Source: JAXGOI01 sp040767605
GTDB taxonomy: Bacteria > Bacillota > Dehalobacteriia > UBA4068
DNA: 64,000 bases
Direction of reading: 5' to 3'
Assembly: GCA_040767605.1 (NCBI GenBank)
Contig: JAXGOI010000001.1
Location: forward strand, 124,001-188,000
Made by a program: the position numbers and the translations under genes
Shown here: positions 24,302 through 32,132 of the stretch, piece after piece
Position numbering within the stretch: position 1 is the first letter of the stretch
Layout of the letters: every line of letters begins with the position of its first letter
Notes under the pieces: generated by a model
Seen by the model: only the letters and a program-made list of their open reading frames with translations
Database searches by the model: none
Told to the model about the DNA's origin: nothing

Positions 24302-24345
24302 GAAATAAACAAATGAGGTGCCTAGGCACCTCATTTGTTTATTTC
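24302..24345. repeat. Perfect 44-bp palindrome, likely bidirectional terminator
   Basis: Two exact 22-bp arms meet with no spacer at CCT|AGG. The ends are A-rich and T-rich, so either strand gives a GC-core hairpin followed by TTTGTTTATTT. It lies between the plus-strand chimeric ORF and the convergent minus-strand ymxH-type gene. A bidirectional terminator is the simplest reading; a junction scar of the accessory segment is the alternative. Confidence 0.7.
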
Positions 24346-24400
24346 TCTATTCAGTTTGTTTTTTTGAACCGTCCTTACGGCGCTGTGAACTGTGGCGACT

Positions 24401-25294
24401 TTATTTTTTATTTGGTTTTAGAGGATATTCCGGCCAATCAGAAGGGGGGAGGCCCCAATCTTCCTCGTTTTTCCAATTACTCTCCCAGCTATTATCCCAG
24501 TCAGTATCCGGGCTGTTCTCTTTACTAAAGTTTTTATCCTCCCATTTACTAAGTATGTTGTTTTCTCCCGGGCTAATATTCCCCCCTCCCCATTTTATGG
24601 GAGCGGATGCAAAATTTTGAGGCGCCGGGCTGCTTACTGTACTTTTTTCAGCGCTTTTTTGATTATTGCCCTGCTCGTTTTTATTATCACTGTTTTGGCC
24701 TTGCTGAGGCCGGCTATGCCAAAGGCGGGAATTTTCCTCCTCAAAATTAAACTCTCTCTCTTTATTTAAAGGGCCGGGGAGAGGAATTTTTTCTTTGGGT
24801 ATTTCAGATTTACTCTCAAAATAATTATTATTTTCCGCTTCGTAAGTGCCCCGGCTTTGGCCGCTGTTTTTATTGTAATCGGGATAATAAATATCATCTG
24901 AAAGTATTTTTTCAGCCTCCCTATGCTCTTTAGGGGCTTTTTTAGCGTAAGCTCTTCTCCTTTTATAGTTACTTTCAGGTATTTCCCTAAAATCGTCTTC
25001 CTCAAAACTCTCACTATAATTTTTGGGCCTTTTATTTTCTTTAAGCCCCGGGGCTGCAAAGCCCGGCAGCTCTACTAAAACCACATCCACCCCGATTTTT
25101 TTAACCTGCTGCCAATCCACAATAATATCATCATTACGGCCGAAAAAACTAAAAAGCCTGTTTTCTCCGGGCAGAATAATTGCCTTTATCCGGCCCTCGT
25201 TAAGGTCAAGCTCAATATCTTTTATATAACCAAGCCTTTTGCCGTCAATACTGTTAACTATATCCTTATGACGCAAATCGGATATTCTGAACAT
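24401..25294 (-). CDS. YlmC/YmxH family PRC-barrel protein with long tail
   Basis: A 297-residue protein. The first ~80 residues are a PRC-barrel of the YlmC/YmxH type (MFRISDLRHKDIVNSIDGKR, KDIELDLNEGRIKAIILPG, VDWQQVKKIGVDVVLVE). This family is normally ~80-90 residues and sits beside sigG and nrdR in sporulating Firmicutes, as here. The remaining ~215 residues are charged, Asn/Ser/Glu/Lys-rich, apparently disordered and end in a Trp/Asp/Pro-rich segment. ATG 25294 is preferred over GTG 25303 because GAGGTGG is spaced for it. Function is unknown; a sporulation role is inferred from context. Confidence 0.85.
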   Translation of the reverse strand: MFRISDLRHKDIVNSIDGKRLGYIKDIELDLNEGRIKAIILPGENRLFSFFGRNDDIIVDWQQVKKIGVDVVLVELPGFAAPGLKENKRPKNYSESFEEDDFREIPESNYKRRRAYAKKAPKEHREAEKILSDDIYYPDYNKNSGQSRGTYEAENNNYFESKSEIPKEKIPLPGPLNKEREFNFEEENSRLWHSRPQQGQNSDNKNEQGNNQKSAEKSTVSSPAPQNFASAPIKWGGGNISPGENNILSKWEDKNFSKENSPDTDWDNSWESNWKNEEDWGLPPSDWPEYPLKPNKK

Positions 25295-25415
25295 CTTAAC
25301 CACCTCGTACTTATATATATGCCTGCCCCGGCCTTAAAACAACTAAAAATTAAAAAAAGTAAACAAGTTTTCCTCCCGGCTGAAAACAGCCCCCTAATCG
25401 GCAAAGGCATTTTAA

Positions 25416-25444
25416 TTGACAACCTATATATAGCATGTTAAAAT
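25416..25444 (+). promoter_or_regulatory. Sigma-A promoter of nrdR
   Basis: TTGACA, 17 bp, TAAAAT, about 60 bp before the nrdR start. Confidence 0.7.
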
Positions 25445-25505
25445 TAATAAAACACAATATAAGGCAAAAATAAGGGGAATTTTCTTGAAATTAAGGAGGT
25501 ATATT

Positions 25506-25988
25506 ATGCGCTGCGCTATATGCGGGCATGGGGATTCCAAGGTGCTGGATTCCCGCCCCGTTGAGGATGGGAAGACAATAAGACGCCGCAGGGAGTGCTT
25601 AGGCTGCAATAAGCGTTTTACCACCTATGAAAGGGTAGAGGAATTACCTTTGATTGTGATAAAAAAAGATAATCGCAGAGAGTTATTTGATGCCGCCAAG
25701 CTTTTAAACGGCCTTATTAAAGCCTGCGATAAACGCTCCGTGCCCCTGCATGTTTTAGAAGAGGCCGTAGATGAAATAGAAAAAGACTTGCGCAATACCC
25801 TGGAAAAAGAAGTTTATTCTCAGGAAATCGGCGAAATGGTTATGAATAAGCTTAAAGAAATTGACCAGGTTGCCTATGTGCGTTTTGCCTCGGTTTATCG
25901 CCGCTTTGAGGATATTTCCACCTTTATGGAAGAAATAAATAAGCTCCAAAAAGAGGCGGATAATAAAAAATCCGGCGGAGGTAATTAG
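25506..25988 (+). CDS. nrdR: Transcriptional repressor NrdR
   Basis: A 160-residue regulator of ribonucleotide reductase genes. The N-terminal zinc ribbon has MRCAICGH and CLGCNKRFTTYER (two CX2C pairs, residues ~3-34). An ATP-cone domain follows (~50-140, LIVIKKDNRRELFDAAKLL...VYRRFEDI) that senses dATP/ATP. ATG 25506 has GGAGG at ideal spacing; the in-frame 25485 start would precede that site and is rejected. No ribonucleotide reductase gene is in the window, so it acts in trans. Confidence 0.96.
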   Translation: MRCAICGHGDSKVLDSRPVEDGKTIRRRRECLGCNKRFTTYERVEELPLIVIKKDNRRELFDAAKLLNGLIKACDKRSVPLHVLEEAVDEIEKDLRNTLEKEVYSQEIGEMVMNKLKEIDQVAYVRFASVYRRFEDISTFMEEINKLQKEADNKKSGGGN

Positions 25989-26130
25989 TTTAAAAGCCCT
26001 TATCTGCTATGGGGGCTTTATTTTAGCTCCTTAAAATTTTTATATATTTTTGCTTTAATTTTTGCCCTAAAAGCGGATATTTTTTGGCTTAATTAAGGGG
26101 TAAAAGTCATAAAAGGGGAGGTTTAAAACC

Positions 26131-26159
26131 TTGTTGTACTGGCCTTAAAATGCTATAAT
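26131..26159 (+). promoter_or_regulatory. Extended -10 promoter abutting the next start codon
   Basis: TTGTTG, 17 bp, TATAAT with TGC extension. The -10 box ends only 6 nt before ATG 26166, so transcription would begin at or next to the start codon. Confidence 0.6.
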
Positions 26160-26165
26160 GCTTTT

Positions 26166-27182
26166 ATGGAAAATCAATTGCATTTAAAAAATAATTGCAA
26201 TTTAAGCAATAGAAAAAACAGCGGCCCCAAGGGTTTAAAATATGTTTTTAAAAATAAAAAAAGCCAAAGAAGGCGGAGTTTTGGCTTTTTAGATTTAATT
26301 GCTTTTTTGTTAATACTTGCCTTAGTCTTGGGGGCGATAATTACTATTAAGGATTATATTCAATATAAATCCTTGCGTTTTGCTTTGCCCTATCAGGGCG
26401 AGTTAGAAGAAACCGCCGAGGCGAGGGGTATTGTAATCCGCCCGGAGTATTTACTTAAAGCCCCTGCCCCGGGGTATTTTCAGCCGGTAGTAATTGAGGG
26501 GCAAAGGGTTGTTTCCGGGGCTGTTATAGGCTATATGATAGACGATAACGGCAAAAAAACGCCGCTAAAAGCATTAAAAGCGGGGATAGTGCTATTTGAG
26601 ACAGACGGCAATGAGGAACGCTTAAAAAGCGCCTATCTTGATAAAACAGATTTGGATTTGCTTTTTAGGGGTATTGCAATAGATAATCAAGCCCCAGCTT
26701 TAAAAGATAATTATGCTAAAGGCCGGCCTGTTGCTAAGATTATTGATAATCTTTTAGACAGCATCGTTATATTGAAATTAGATAAATCTATTTTTCTGCC
26801 TGAAGGGGAAAGTCTTTCTTTTTATTTGGATAAATCTACTTCCTGCTTAAAGGGTTGTATAAGCGGAACCCTAGAAAGCGCTGATTATAAATATCTTGTG
26901 CTTAATATTCCCTCAAAAGAAGAAATATTATTTTATAAAAGATTTTTTGAGGCAAAAATTATTACCAAAAAATATTCCGGCTGTATAATCCCTTGTAACG
27001 CTTTAATTTATACTGAAGAGGGACAAGCCGGTGTTTTATGCAAAGGCGGTAAAAGGGTGATATTTAAGCCGGTGGATATAATCGGCTTGGTAAAAGAGGA
27101 GGCCGCGGTAAAAGGCCTTGGAGATGGGGAGGAAATTATTCTTAATTCGGAAATGGCAAAAATAGGCCAGAGGCTCTATTGA
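26166..27182 (+). CDS. HlyD-like single-span membrane protein
   Basis: A 338-residue protein with a basic ~40-residue cytoplasmic N-terminus, one transmembrane helix (~43-62) and an extracytoplasmic region with an early biotinyl-lipoyl/barrel-sandwich motif (GIVIRPEYLLKAPAPGYFQPVV, quoted in part: APAPGYFQP). This is the layout of the HlyD/membrane-fusion-like proteins often found between nrdR and yggS-sepF in Clostridia. Function is unknown; a link to cell division or envelope is suggested by position. No ribosome site precedes ATG 26166 and the promoter ends 6 nt before it, so the mRNA may be leaderless. Confidence 0.8.
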   Translation: MENQLHLKNNCNLSNRKNSGPKGLKYVFKNKKSQRRRSFGFLDLIAFLLILALVLGAIITIKDYIQYKSLRFALPYQGELEETAEARGIVIRPEYLLKAPAPGYFQPVVIEGQRVVSGAVIGYMIDDNGKKTPLKALKAGIVLFETDGNEERLKSAYLDKTDLDLLFRGIAIDNQAPALKDNYAKGRPVAKIIDNLLDSIVILKLDKSIFLPEGESLSFYLDKSTSCLKGCISGTLESADYKYLVLNIPSKEEILFYKRFFEAKIITKKYSGCIIPCNALIYTEEGQAGVLCKGGKRVIFKPVDIIGLVKEEAAVKGLGDGEEIILNSEMAKIGQRLY

Positions 27183-27199
27183 AATAAGCGGAGGCAAGT

Positions 27200-27892
27200 A
27201 TGACAATTAAAGAAAATATTTTAAAAGTGCAGGAAAATATTTTAAAAGCCTGGGCTGCAAGTGATTTAGCCGCCCCGGAAGTGGTTTTGGTTGCCGTAAG
27301 CAAAACCAAACCCATAGAGCTGATTAAAGAGGCCCTGGCAGGGGGAATAAAAGAGCTGGGAGAAAACCGGGTACAAGAACTGAGGGAGAAATATCTTCAG
27401 CTGCCGGAGGCAAATTGGCATTTAATCGGCCATTTGCAAACTAATAAGGTTAAATACTTATTTGATGAAAACGGTTTAAAAGTAAGGCTTATTCACTCTT
27501 TAGACAGGCTGGAGCTTGCCGGGGAAATTAATAAAAGAGCGGCTAAATTTGGCCTTGAGGTACCTGTTTTGCTTCAGGTAAATATTGCGGATGAGGATAC
27601 AAAATTCGGTATAAAAAAAGAAGAGGCCGAGGATTTTATTGAGGCTATGGGGGCTTATCCCTTTGTTAAAATTAAGGGCTTAATGACAATCGGCCCCCTG
27701 GCGGAAAACCCTCAGGAGAGCCGCCCGGTATTTAAAGAGCTGCGGCAATTATTTTTAAAAATAAGTAAAAAAAATTTGCCAAACGGAGAAATGAAGTATT
27801 TATCTATGGGGATGAGCAATGATTATTTTGTAGCGGTAGAAGAGGGAGCGAATATTATCAGGGTTGGCAGCAGTATTTTTGGCTCCAGATAG
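27200..27892 (+). CDS. yggS: PLP homeostasis protein, YggS/PROSC family
   Basis: A 230-residue single-domain TIM-barrel PLP-binding protein. Motifs: VAVSKTKP (the PLP lysine), ELGENRVQELREKY, WHLIGHLQTNK, HSLDR and a C-terminal LSMGMSNDYFVAVEEGAN. It keeps free pyridoxal phosphate in balance and has no known enzymatic activity. It begins 17 bp after the HlyD-like gene and precedes sepF, the usual division-cluster order. Confidence 0.95.
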   Translation: MTIKENILKVQENILKAWAASDLAAPEVVLVAVSKTKPIELIKEALAGGIKELGENRVQELREKYLQLPEANWHLIGHLQTNKVKYLFDENGLKVRLIHSLDRLELAGEINKRAAKFGLEVPVLLQVNIADEDTKFGIKKEEAEDFIEAMGAYPFVKIKGLMTIGPLAENPQESRPVFKELRQLFLKISKKNLPNGEMKYLSMGMSNDYFVAVEEGANIIRVGSSIFGSR

Positions 27893-27961
27893 TAAAGAGC
27901 AGGAAAACAAAACTTTTTAGAGAAGTTAACTTGATGATACTTTTAGTTAGGAGGCAGGGTT

Positions 27962-28474
27962 ATGAGCGGTTTTTTAGATAAAGTCAGCGGAATCTTTTTC
28001 CGGGAGGAAGAGGATTTGCCTGAGGAGGATTTTATACCTAAAAATGATGAGCGCACCCCCCTGGCCATGCCAAATGAGCGCAGCCTTTGGAATGAAAGGG
28101 AGGTAGTAAAGGCCAAGCGGAATAATTTGGTTACTATCCCCGCTAAGGATCAGGCTCTGGAAATGATACTGATAAAAGCTACTTCCTATGATGATTTACA
28201 GGAAATTGCCGGGCATATTAAAGACCGCCGGGTTGTTGTGGTAAATTTTGAGGAAATGGATAAGGATACCGCCCAAAGAATGGTGGATTTTCTTTCCGGG
28301 GCGGTGTTTTCTCTGGATGGCCAGCCTAAAAAGGTATCCGGCGGCACTTTTATTTTCAGCTCCAGCAATGTGGATTTAAGCGGCCAGATTATGGATGGGG
28401 AAGGGCCTGTACCCGGTGGGGATTTAGGCAAAGGTTCCTTTAAAAACTATTCCTGGCTAAAAAACAATAAATAA
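27962..28474 (+). CDS. sepF: Cell division protein SepF
   Basis: A 170-residue FtsZ-binding membrane tether. The N-terminal amphipathic helix is MSGFLDKVSGIFFREEED. An acidic linker follows, then the SepF core (~78-150): SYDDLQEIAGHIKDRRVVVV, NFEEMDKDTAQRMVDFLSGAVFS in part, and GGTFIFSSSNVDLSG. SepF bundles FtsZ filaments and anchors the Z-ring in Firmicutes. The ribosome site is GGAGG. Confidence 0.95.
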   Translation: MSGFLDKVSGIFFREEEDLPEEDFIPKNDERTPLAMPNERSLWNEREVVKAKRNNLVTIPAKDQALEMILIKATSYDDLQEIAGHIKDRRVVVVNFEEMDKDTAQRMVDFLSGAVFSLDGQPKKVSGGTFIFSSSNVDLSGQIMDGEGPVPGGDLGKGSFKNYSWLKNNK

Positions 28475-28499
28475 ATCCCATTTTATTCTAATTATTTAG

Positions 28500-28787
28500 G
28501 TGGTGTTGGGTATTAATATAAATCTTAACCCTTACGGCATTGTCAGGGCTGTTTTTCAGGTATATTATATTATTTTAGTTGTAAGGGTGCTTCTCTCCTG
28601 GGTAAGCCCGGGCTTTGGCGGGGCAATAGCTCGTTTTGTTTACGAAATGACAGAGCCTTTGCTTTCCCTTTGCCGCAAAATTATTCCCGGCAGGCTTGGC
28701 TTGCGTGTGGATTTTTCTCCGATTATTGCTTTGATTTTACTCCAAATTATAGAGAATTTAATTCTCCGCCTGATTATGCGGTTTTAA
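28500..28787 (+). CDS. YggT family membrane protein
   Basis: A ~95-residue protein with two YggT-type hydrophobic segments (around 12-33 and 70-93) separated by the conserved RFVYEMTEPLLSLCRKIIP loop. YggT proteins neighbour sepF in many Firmicutes and are linked to envelope or division functions and to osmotic stress. The start is uncertain: GTG 28500 overlaps the only good ribosome site (AGGTGG at 28498-28503), so initiation may really occur at a few codons further in, at TTG or a rare ATT codon. Confidence 0.88.
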   Translation: MVLGININLNPYGIVRAVFQVYYIILVVRVLLSWVSPGFGGAIARFVYEMTEPLLSLCRKIIPGRLGLRVDFSPIIALILLQIIENLILRLIMRF

Positions 28788-28856
28788 ATTGACTTTAATA
28801 AATTTTAAATAATCCGGCCCGGAATTTATTAAGTTTTATTTTTAGCTTAGCCAAGC

Positions 28857-28885
28857 TTGACTGGCCTTAAAAAAAAGCATATAAT
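28857..28885 (+). promoter_or_regulatory. Sigma-A promoter of ileS
   Basis: TTGACT, 17 bp, TATAAT, about 25 bp before T-box stem I. Confidence 0.75.
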
Positions 28886-28907
28886 ATATCGGTATGTAAA
28901 TAGTTAA

Positions 28908-29126
28908 AAGCTATGAAAAGGACGGAATTCAGGGAAAGCAAAAGCGAGTTCGGGGCGGTGTGAGCCGGATGCGGAAGCTGAATTTAAATCACCTTGGAGC
29001 CGATATCGCGAAATTTTAGCGGTATCCGGAAAGCGACCGTTATTCGTTTAAGAGGCCCGTTTAAAACCGGGCAATTTGGGTGGTACCGCGGAGCTCTTCG
29101 TCCCAGGGATGAGGGCTCTTTTTTTA
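28908..29126 (+). promoter_or_regulatory. T-box riboswitch, isoleucine (ATC specifier)
   Basis: The conserved T-box TTGGGTGGTACCGCG is at 29076-29090, with TGGT for tRNA ACCA pairing. Stem I shows AAAAGGACGG at its base and GGCGGTGTGAGCCGG distally. In the specifier loop TTTAAATCACCTTGGAGCC the codon ATC (28988-28990) decodes isoleucine, matching the downstream gene. The terminator is GAGCTCTTCGTCCC / GGGATGAGGGCTC followed by a T-run. Confidence 0.95.
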
Positions 29127-29147
29127 TTAAACTAAGGGGTGTGTAAT

Positions 29148-31901
29148 ATGGAATACGGAGATACTCTTAATCTGCCTCAAACGGATTTCCCCATGAGGGG
29201 TAATTTGCCCCAAAGGGAGCCTGAATTTTTAAAAATCTGGCAGGATATGGATATTTATAATCAGGTTGCCGCAAAAAATAAGGATAGAGAAAAATTTATC
29301 CTTCATGACGGCCCTCCTTATGCCAATGGCAATATTCATTTAGGCCATGTTCTGAATAAAGTTCTTAAGGATATGGTAGTAAAATATAAATCCATGGCGG
29401 GCTTTAATGCCCCCTTTATCCCCGGCTGGGATACTCATGGCCTGCCTATTGAGCAAAAAACCATTAAGGATTTGGGGATTAACAGGCATTTAGTCAGCAA
29501 AGTAGAGTTTAGGGAGCGCTGCCGGGAATATGCCTTAAAATATGTGGATATTCAAAGGGAAGAATTTAAGCGTTTAGGGGTCAGAGGAGATTGGGATAAT
29601 CCCTATCTTACTTTGGATCCTGAATTTGAGGCGGTTCAAATAGGCGCCTTCGGGGAAATGGCTAAAAAAGGCTATGTTTATAAGGGCCTAAAGCCTGTTT
29701 ATTGGTGCCCCAGCTGCGAAACTGCCTTAGCCGAAGCGGAAATAGAATACCATGACCATAAATCGGCGTCTATTTTTGTTAAATTTAAGATTAAAGACGG
29801 CAAGGGCAAGCTGCCTCAGGATGCCTATATTGTAATTTGGACAACAACCCCCTGGACAATTCCCTCCAACTTAGCCATTTGCTTAAACCCAAATTTTGAC
29901 TACATTTTAGCAGAGGGCAGAGGGGAAAAGCTTTTAGTTGCTAAAGATTTATTTGCCTCTTTTTGTAAAGATATTGGCAGGGAGAATACGGAGTATAAAG
30001 TTTTAGCCGAATATAAAGGCCGGGATTTAGAATATATTACCTATCAGCATCCATTATTTGAGAGGGAATCCCCCCTTATTTTAGGGGAGCATGTAACTTT
30101 GGAGGCCGGTACAGGCTGTGTTCATACTGCCCCGGGCCATGGGGTGGACGACTTTATTATCGGCAAAGTCTATAATTTGGAAATTCTTTCTCCTTTAGAT
30201 GATAAGGGCTGCTTTACTCAGGAGGCCGGGATTTTTGCCGGGCTGGATACCAAGGCCGGGAATAAGGCCGTGGTTAAGGCTTTGGATGAATGCGGCGCAT
30301 TAATGCATTTTAATCTTTTTGAGCATCAATACCCCCATTGCTGGCGCTGCAATACCCCTATACTTTTCAGGGCCACGGAGCAATGGTTTGCCTCCATTGA
30401 TGATTTCCGCCAAAAGGCTTTGGAAGAAGTGGATAAGGTTCGCTGGATTCCTTCCTGGGGGCATGACAGAATTTATAATATGATAAAAGACAGAGGCGAT
30501 TGGTGTATTTCCCGTCAGCGCACCTGGGGGGTACCCATACCTATTTTTTATTGCAAAAATTGCCAGGAACCTATTATTAATGATGAAACCATTAAACATT
30601 TACAAAGCCTTTTTCGGGCCGGGGGGTCCTCGGTTTGGTTTGCCAAAGAGGCTGAAGAGCTTGTGCCGCCGGGTTTAAAATGCCCCAAATGCGGCTGCGG
30701 CGAATTTGAAAAGGAAAGCGATACCATGGATGTCTGGTTTGATTCCGGCACCAGCCATTTTGCCGTTTTGGAGCATCGCAGGGATCATCATTGGCCGGCC
30801 GACCTCTATTTAGAAGGCAGCGACCAGCACAGGGGCTGGTTTAATTCCTCTTTATGTATTTCCGTGGCAAACAGGGGCATAGCCCCTTATAAACAGGTGC
30901 TTACCCATGGTTTTTTAGTTGATGAAAAAGGCCATAAAATGTCTAAATCCAAAGGCAATGCCATTGACCCCGCCAAAGTTATTGAAGATTTCGGGGCGGA
31001 TGTTTTAAGGCTTTGGGTTGCCTCAACGGATTACCGCTCCGATTTAGCCAATTCCCCCGGGATTATGAAGCAGGTGGGGGAGGCGTACCGTAAAATCCGC
31101 AATACCTGCCGCTATATTTTAGGTAATTTATATGATTTTAACCCCTCGGAGAATTCCGTGGCCTATGAAAATATGCCTGAGCTTGACCTCTGGGCCATGA
31201 TTAAACTTAGCCGCCTGACGGAGCGGGTTTTAAAAGCCTATGAGGATTATGAATTCCATATTGTTTACCATGCTATTCATAAGTTTTGCGTTGTGGATAT
31301 GAGCTCATTTTATTTGGATATAGTAAAGGATTGTCTTTATACTGAATTAGCCGATGATATAAGACGCCGCTCTGTTCAAACGGTGCTGTATAAAATCGGG
31401 GATGCTCTTATCCGCCTTTTAACCCCGATTTTAGCCTTTACCTCCGAAGAGGTTTATAAATTTATGCCTAAAGACGCTAATGCCCCTGCCAGCGTACAGC
31501 TTTTGGATATGCCGAGGGCGGAAACCTCTCTTTATAATGAAGCCCTTGAAAATAAATGGGAGGATATTTTAGCTGTTCGGGATTTAGTAAGCAAGGAATT
31601 GGAGAATGCCCGCCGGGATAAACTGATTGGCCATTCTTTAGATGCCGAAGTTGAATTAAACCCCGTCCAAAAGGAATATGCCCTTCTGGAAAGCATAAAA
31701 GACGATTTAAGCAAGATTTTTATTGTTTCAAATGTAGTGCTTAATAAACCTGTGGAGGCTAGGGAGGGTTTGGAAATTAAAATTTTACCGGCCAAGGGCC
31801 AAAAATGTGAGCGCTGCTGGATTTATAGCGAAACAATTGGGAATGATATTGAGCATCCCACATTATGCAGCCGCTGCGCCGGGGTTATGAAAAATAAATA
31901 A
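29148..31901 (+). CDS. ileS: Isoleucyl-tRNA synthetase
   Basis: A 917-residue class I synthetase of the bacterial (type 1) form. Signatures: PPYANGNIHLGH (HIGH motif, residues ~58-69), the large CP1 editing domain with WTTTPWTIPSNLA, KMSKSKGNAIDP (KMSKS), and a C-terminal zinc finger KCERCWIYSE...CSRCAG. ATG 29148 has AAGGGG at good spacing; GTG 29139 in frame lies within that ribosome site. Expression is controlled by the upstream T-box. Only weak AT-rich hairpin sequence follows it. Confidence 0.97.
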   Translation: MEYGDTLNLPQTDFPMRGNLPQREPEFLKIWQDMDIYNQVAAKNKDREKFILHDGPPYANGNIHLGHVLNKVLKDMVVKYKSMAGFNAPFIPGWDTHGLPIEQKTIKDLGINRHLVSKVEFRERCREYALKYVDIQREEFKRLGVRGDWDNPYLTLDPEFEAVQIGAFGEMAKKGYVYKGLKPVYWCPSCETALAEAEIEYHDHKSASIFVKFKIKDGKGKLPQDAYIVIWTTTPWTIPSNLAICLNPNFDYILAEGRGEKLLVAKDLFASFCKDIGRENTEYKVLAEYKGRDLEYITYQHPLFERESPLILGEHVTLEAGTGCVHTAPGHGVDDFIIGKVYNLEILSPLDDKGCFTQEAGIFAGLDTKAGNKAVVKALDECGALMHFNLFEHQYPHCWRCNTPILFRATEQWFASIDDFRQKALEEVDKVRWIPSWGHDRIYNMIKDRGDWCISRQRTWGVPIPIFYCKNCQEPIINDETIKHLQSLFRAGGSSVWFAKEAEELVPPGLKCPKCGCGEFEKESDTMDVWFDSGTSHFAVLEHRRDHHWPADLYLEGSDQHRGWFNSSLCISVANRGIAPYKQVLTHGFLVDEKGHKMSKSKGNAIDPAKVIEDFGADVLRLWVASTDYRSDLANSPGIMKQVGEAYRKIRNTCRYILGNLYDFNPSENSVAYENMPELDLWAMIKLSRLTERVLKAYEDYEFHIVYHAIHKFCVVDMSSFYLDIVKDCLYTELADDIRRRSVQTVLYKIGDALIRLLTPILAFTSEEVYKFMPKDANAPASVQLLDMPRAETSLYNEALENKWEDILAVRDLVSKELENARRDKLIGHSLDAEVELNPVQKEYALLESIKDDLSKIFIVSNVVLNKPVEAREGLEIKILPAKGQKCERCWIYSETIGNDIEHPTLCSRCAGVMKNK

Positions 31902-31936
31902 ATATTATTCCGAAAAGTTTAGGCAGGGGCTCAGTA

Positions 31937-32000
31937 AAATTTAAATAGGGTTTAAAGAAAATTTAAATAGATTTAAATAAAGAAAAATCTTTATTTTGTA
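31937..32000 (+). other. AT-rich direct repeats and weak hairpin
   Basis: AAAATTTAAATAG occurs exactly twice (31937 and 31958) with a third partial copy following. AAATAAAGA / TCTTTATTT (31975-31996, loop AAAA) forms an AT-only hairpin followed by TG, a weak terminator candidate for ileS. Nothing else is recognised in the 231 bp before pyrB. Confidence 0.4.
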
Positions 32001-32132
32001 TCCAAAAATAAAGGAGTTTTTTTCTAAATGCAGAATTATATCTTTGTTATACCATATGGGTTTTAGCAGGGTTTTAACCTCTGTTAATAATTGGCCGAAA
32101 AATCAACTAAATATATTCTAGGAGGATTATGT

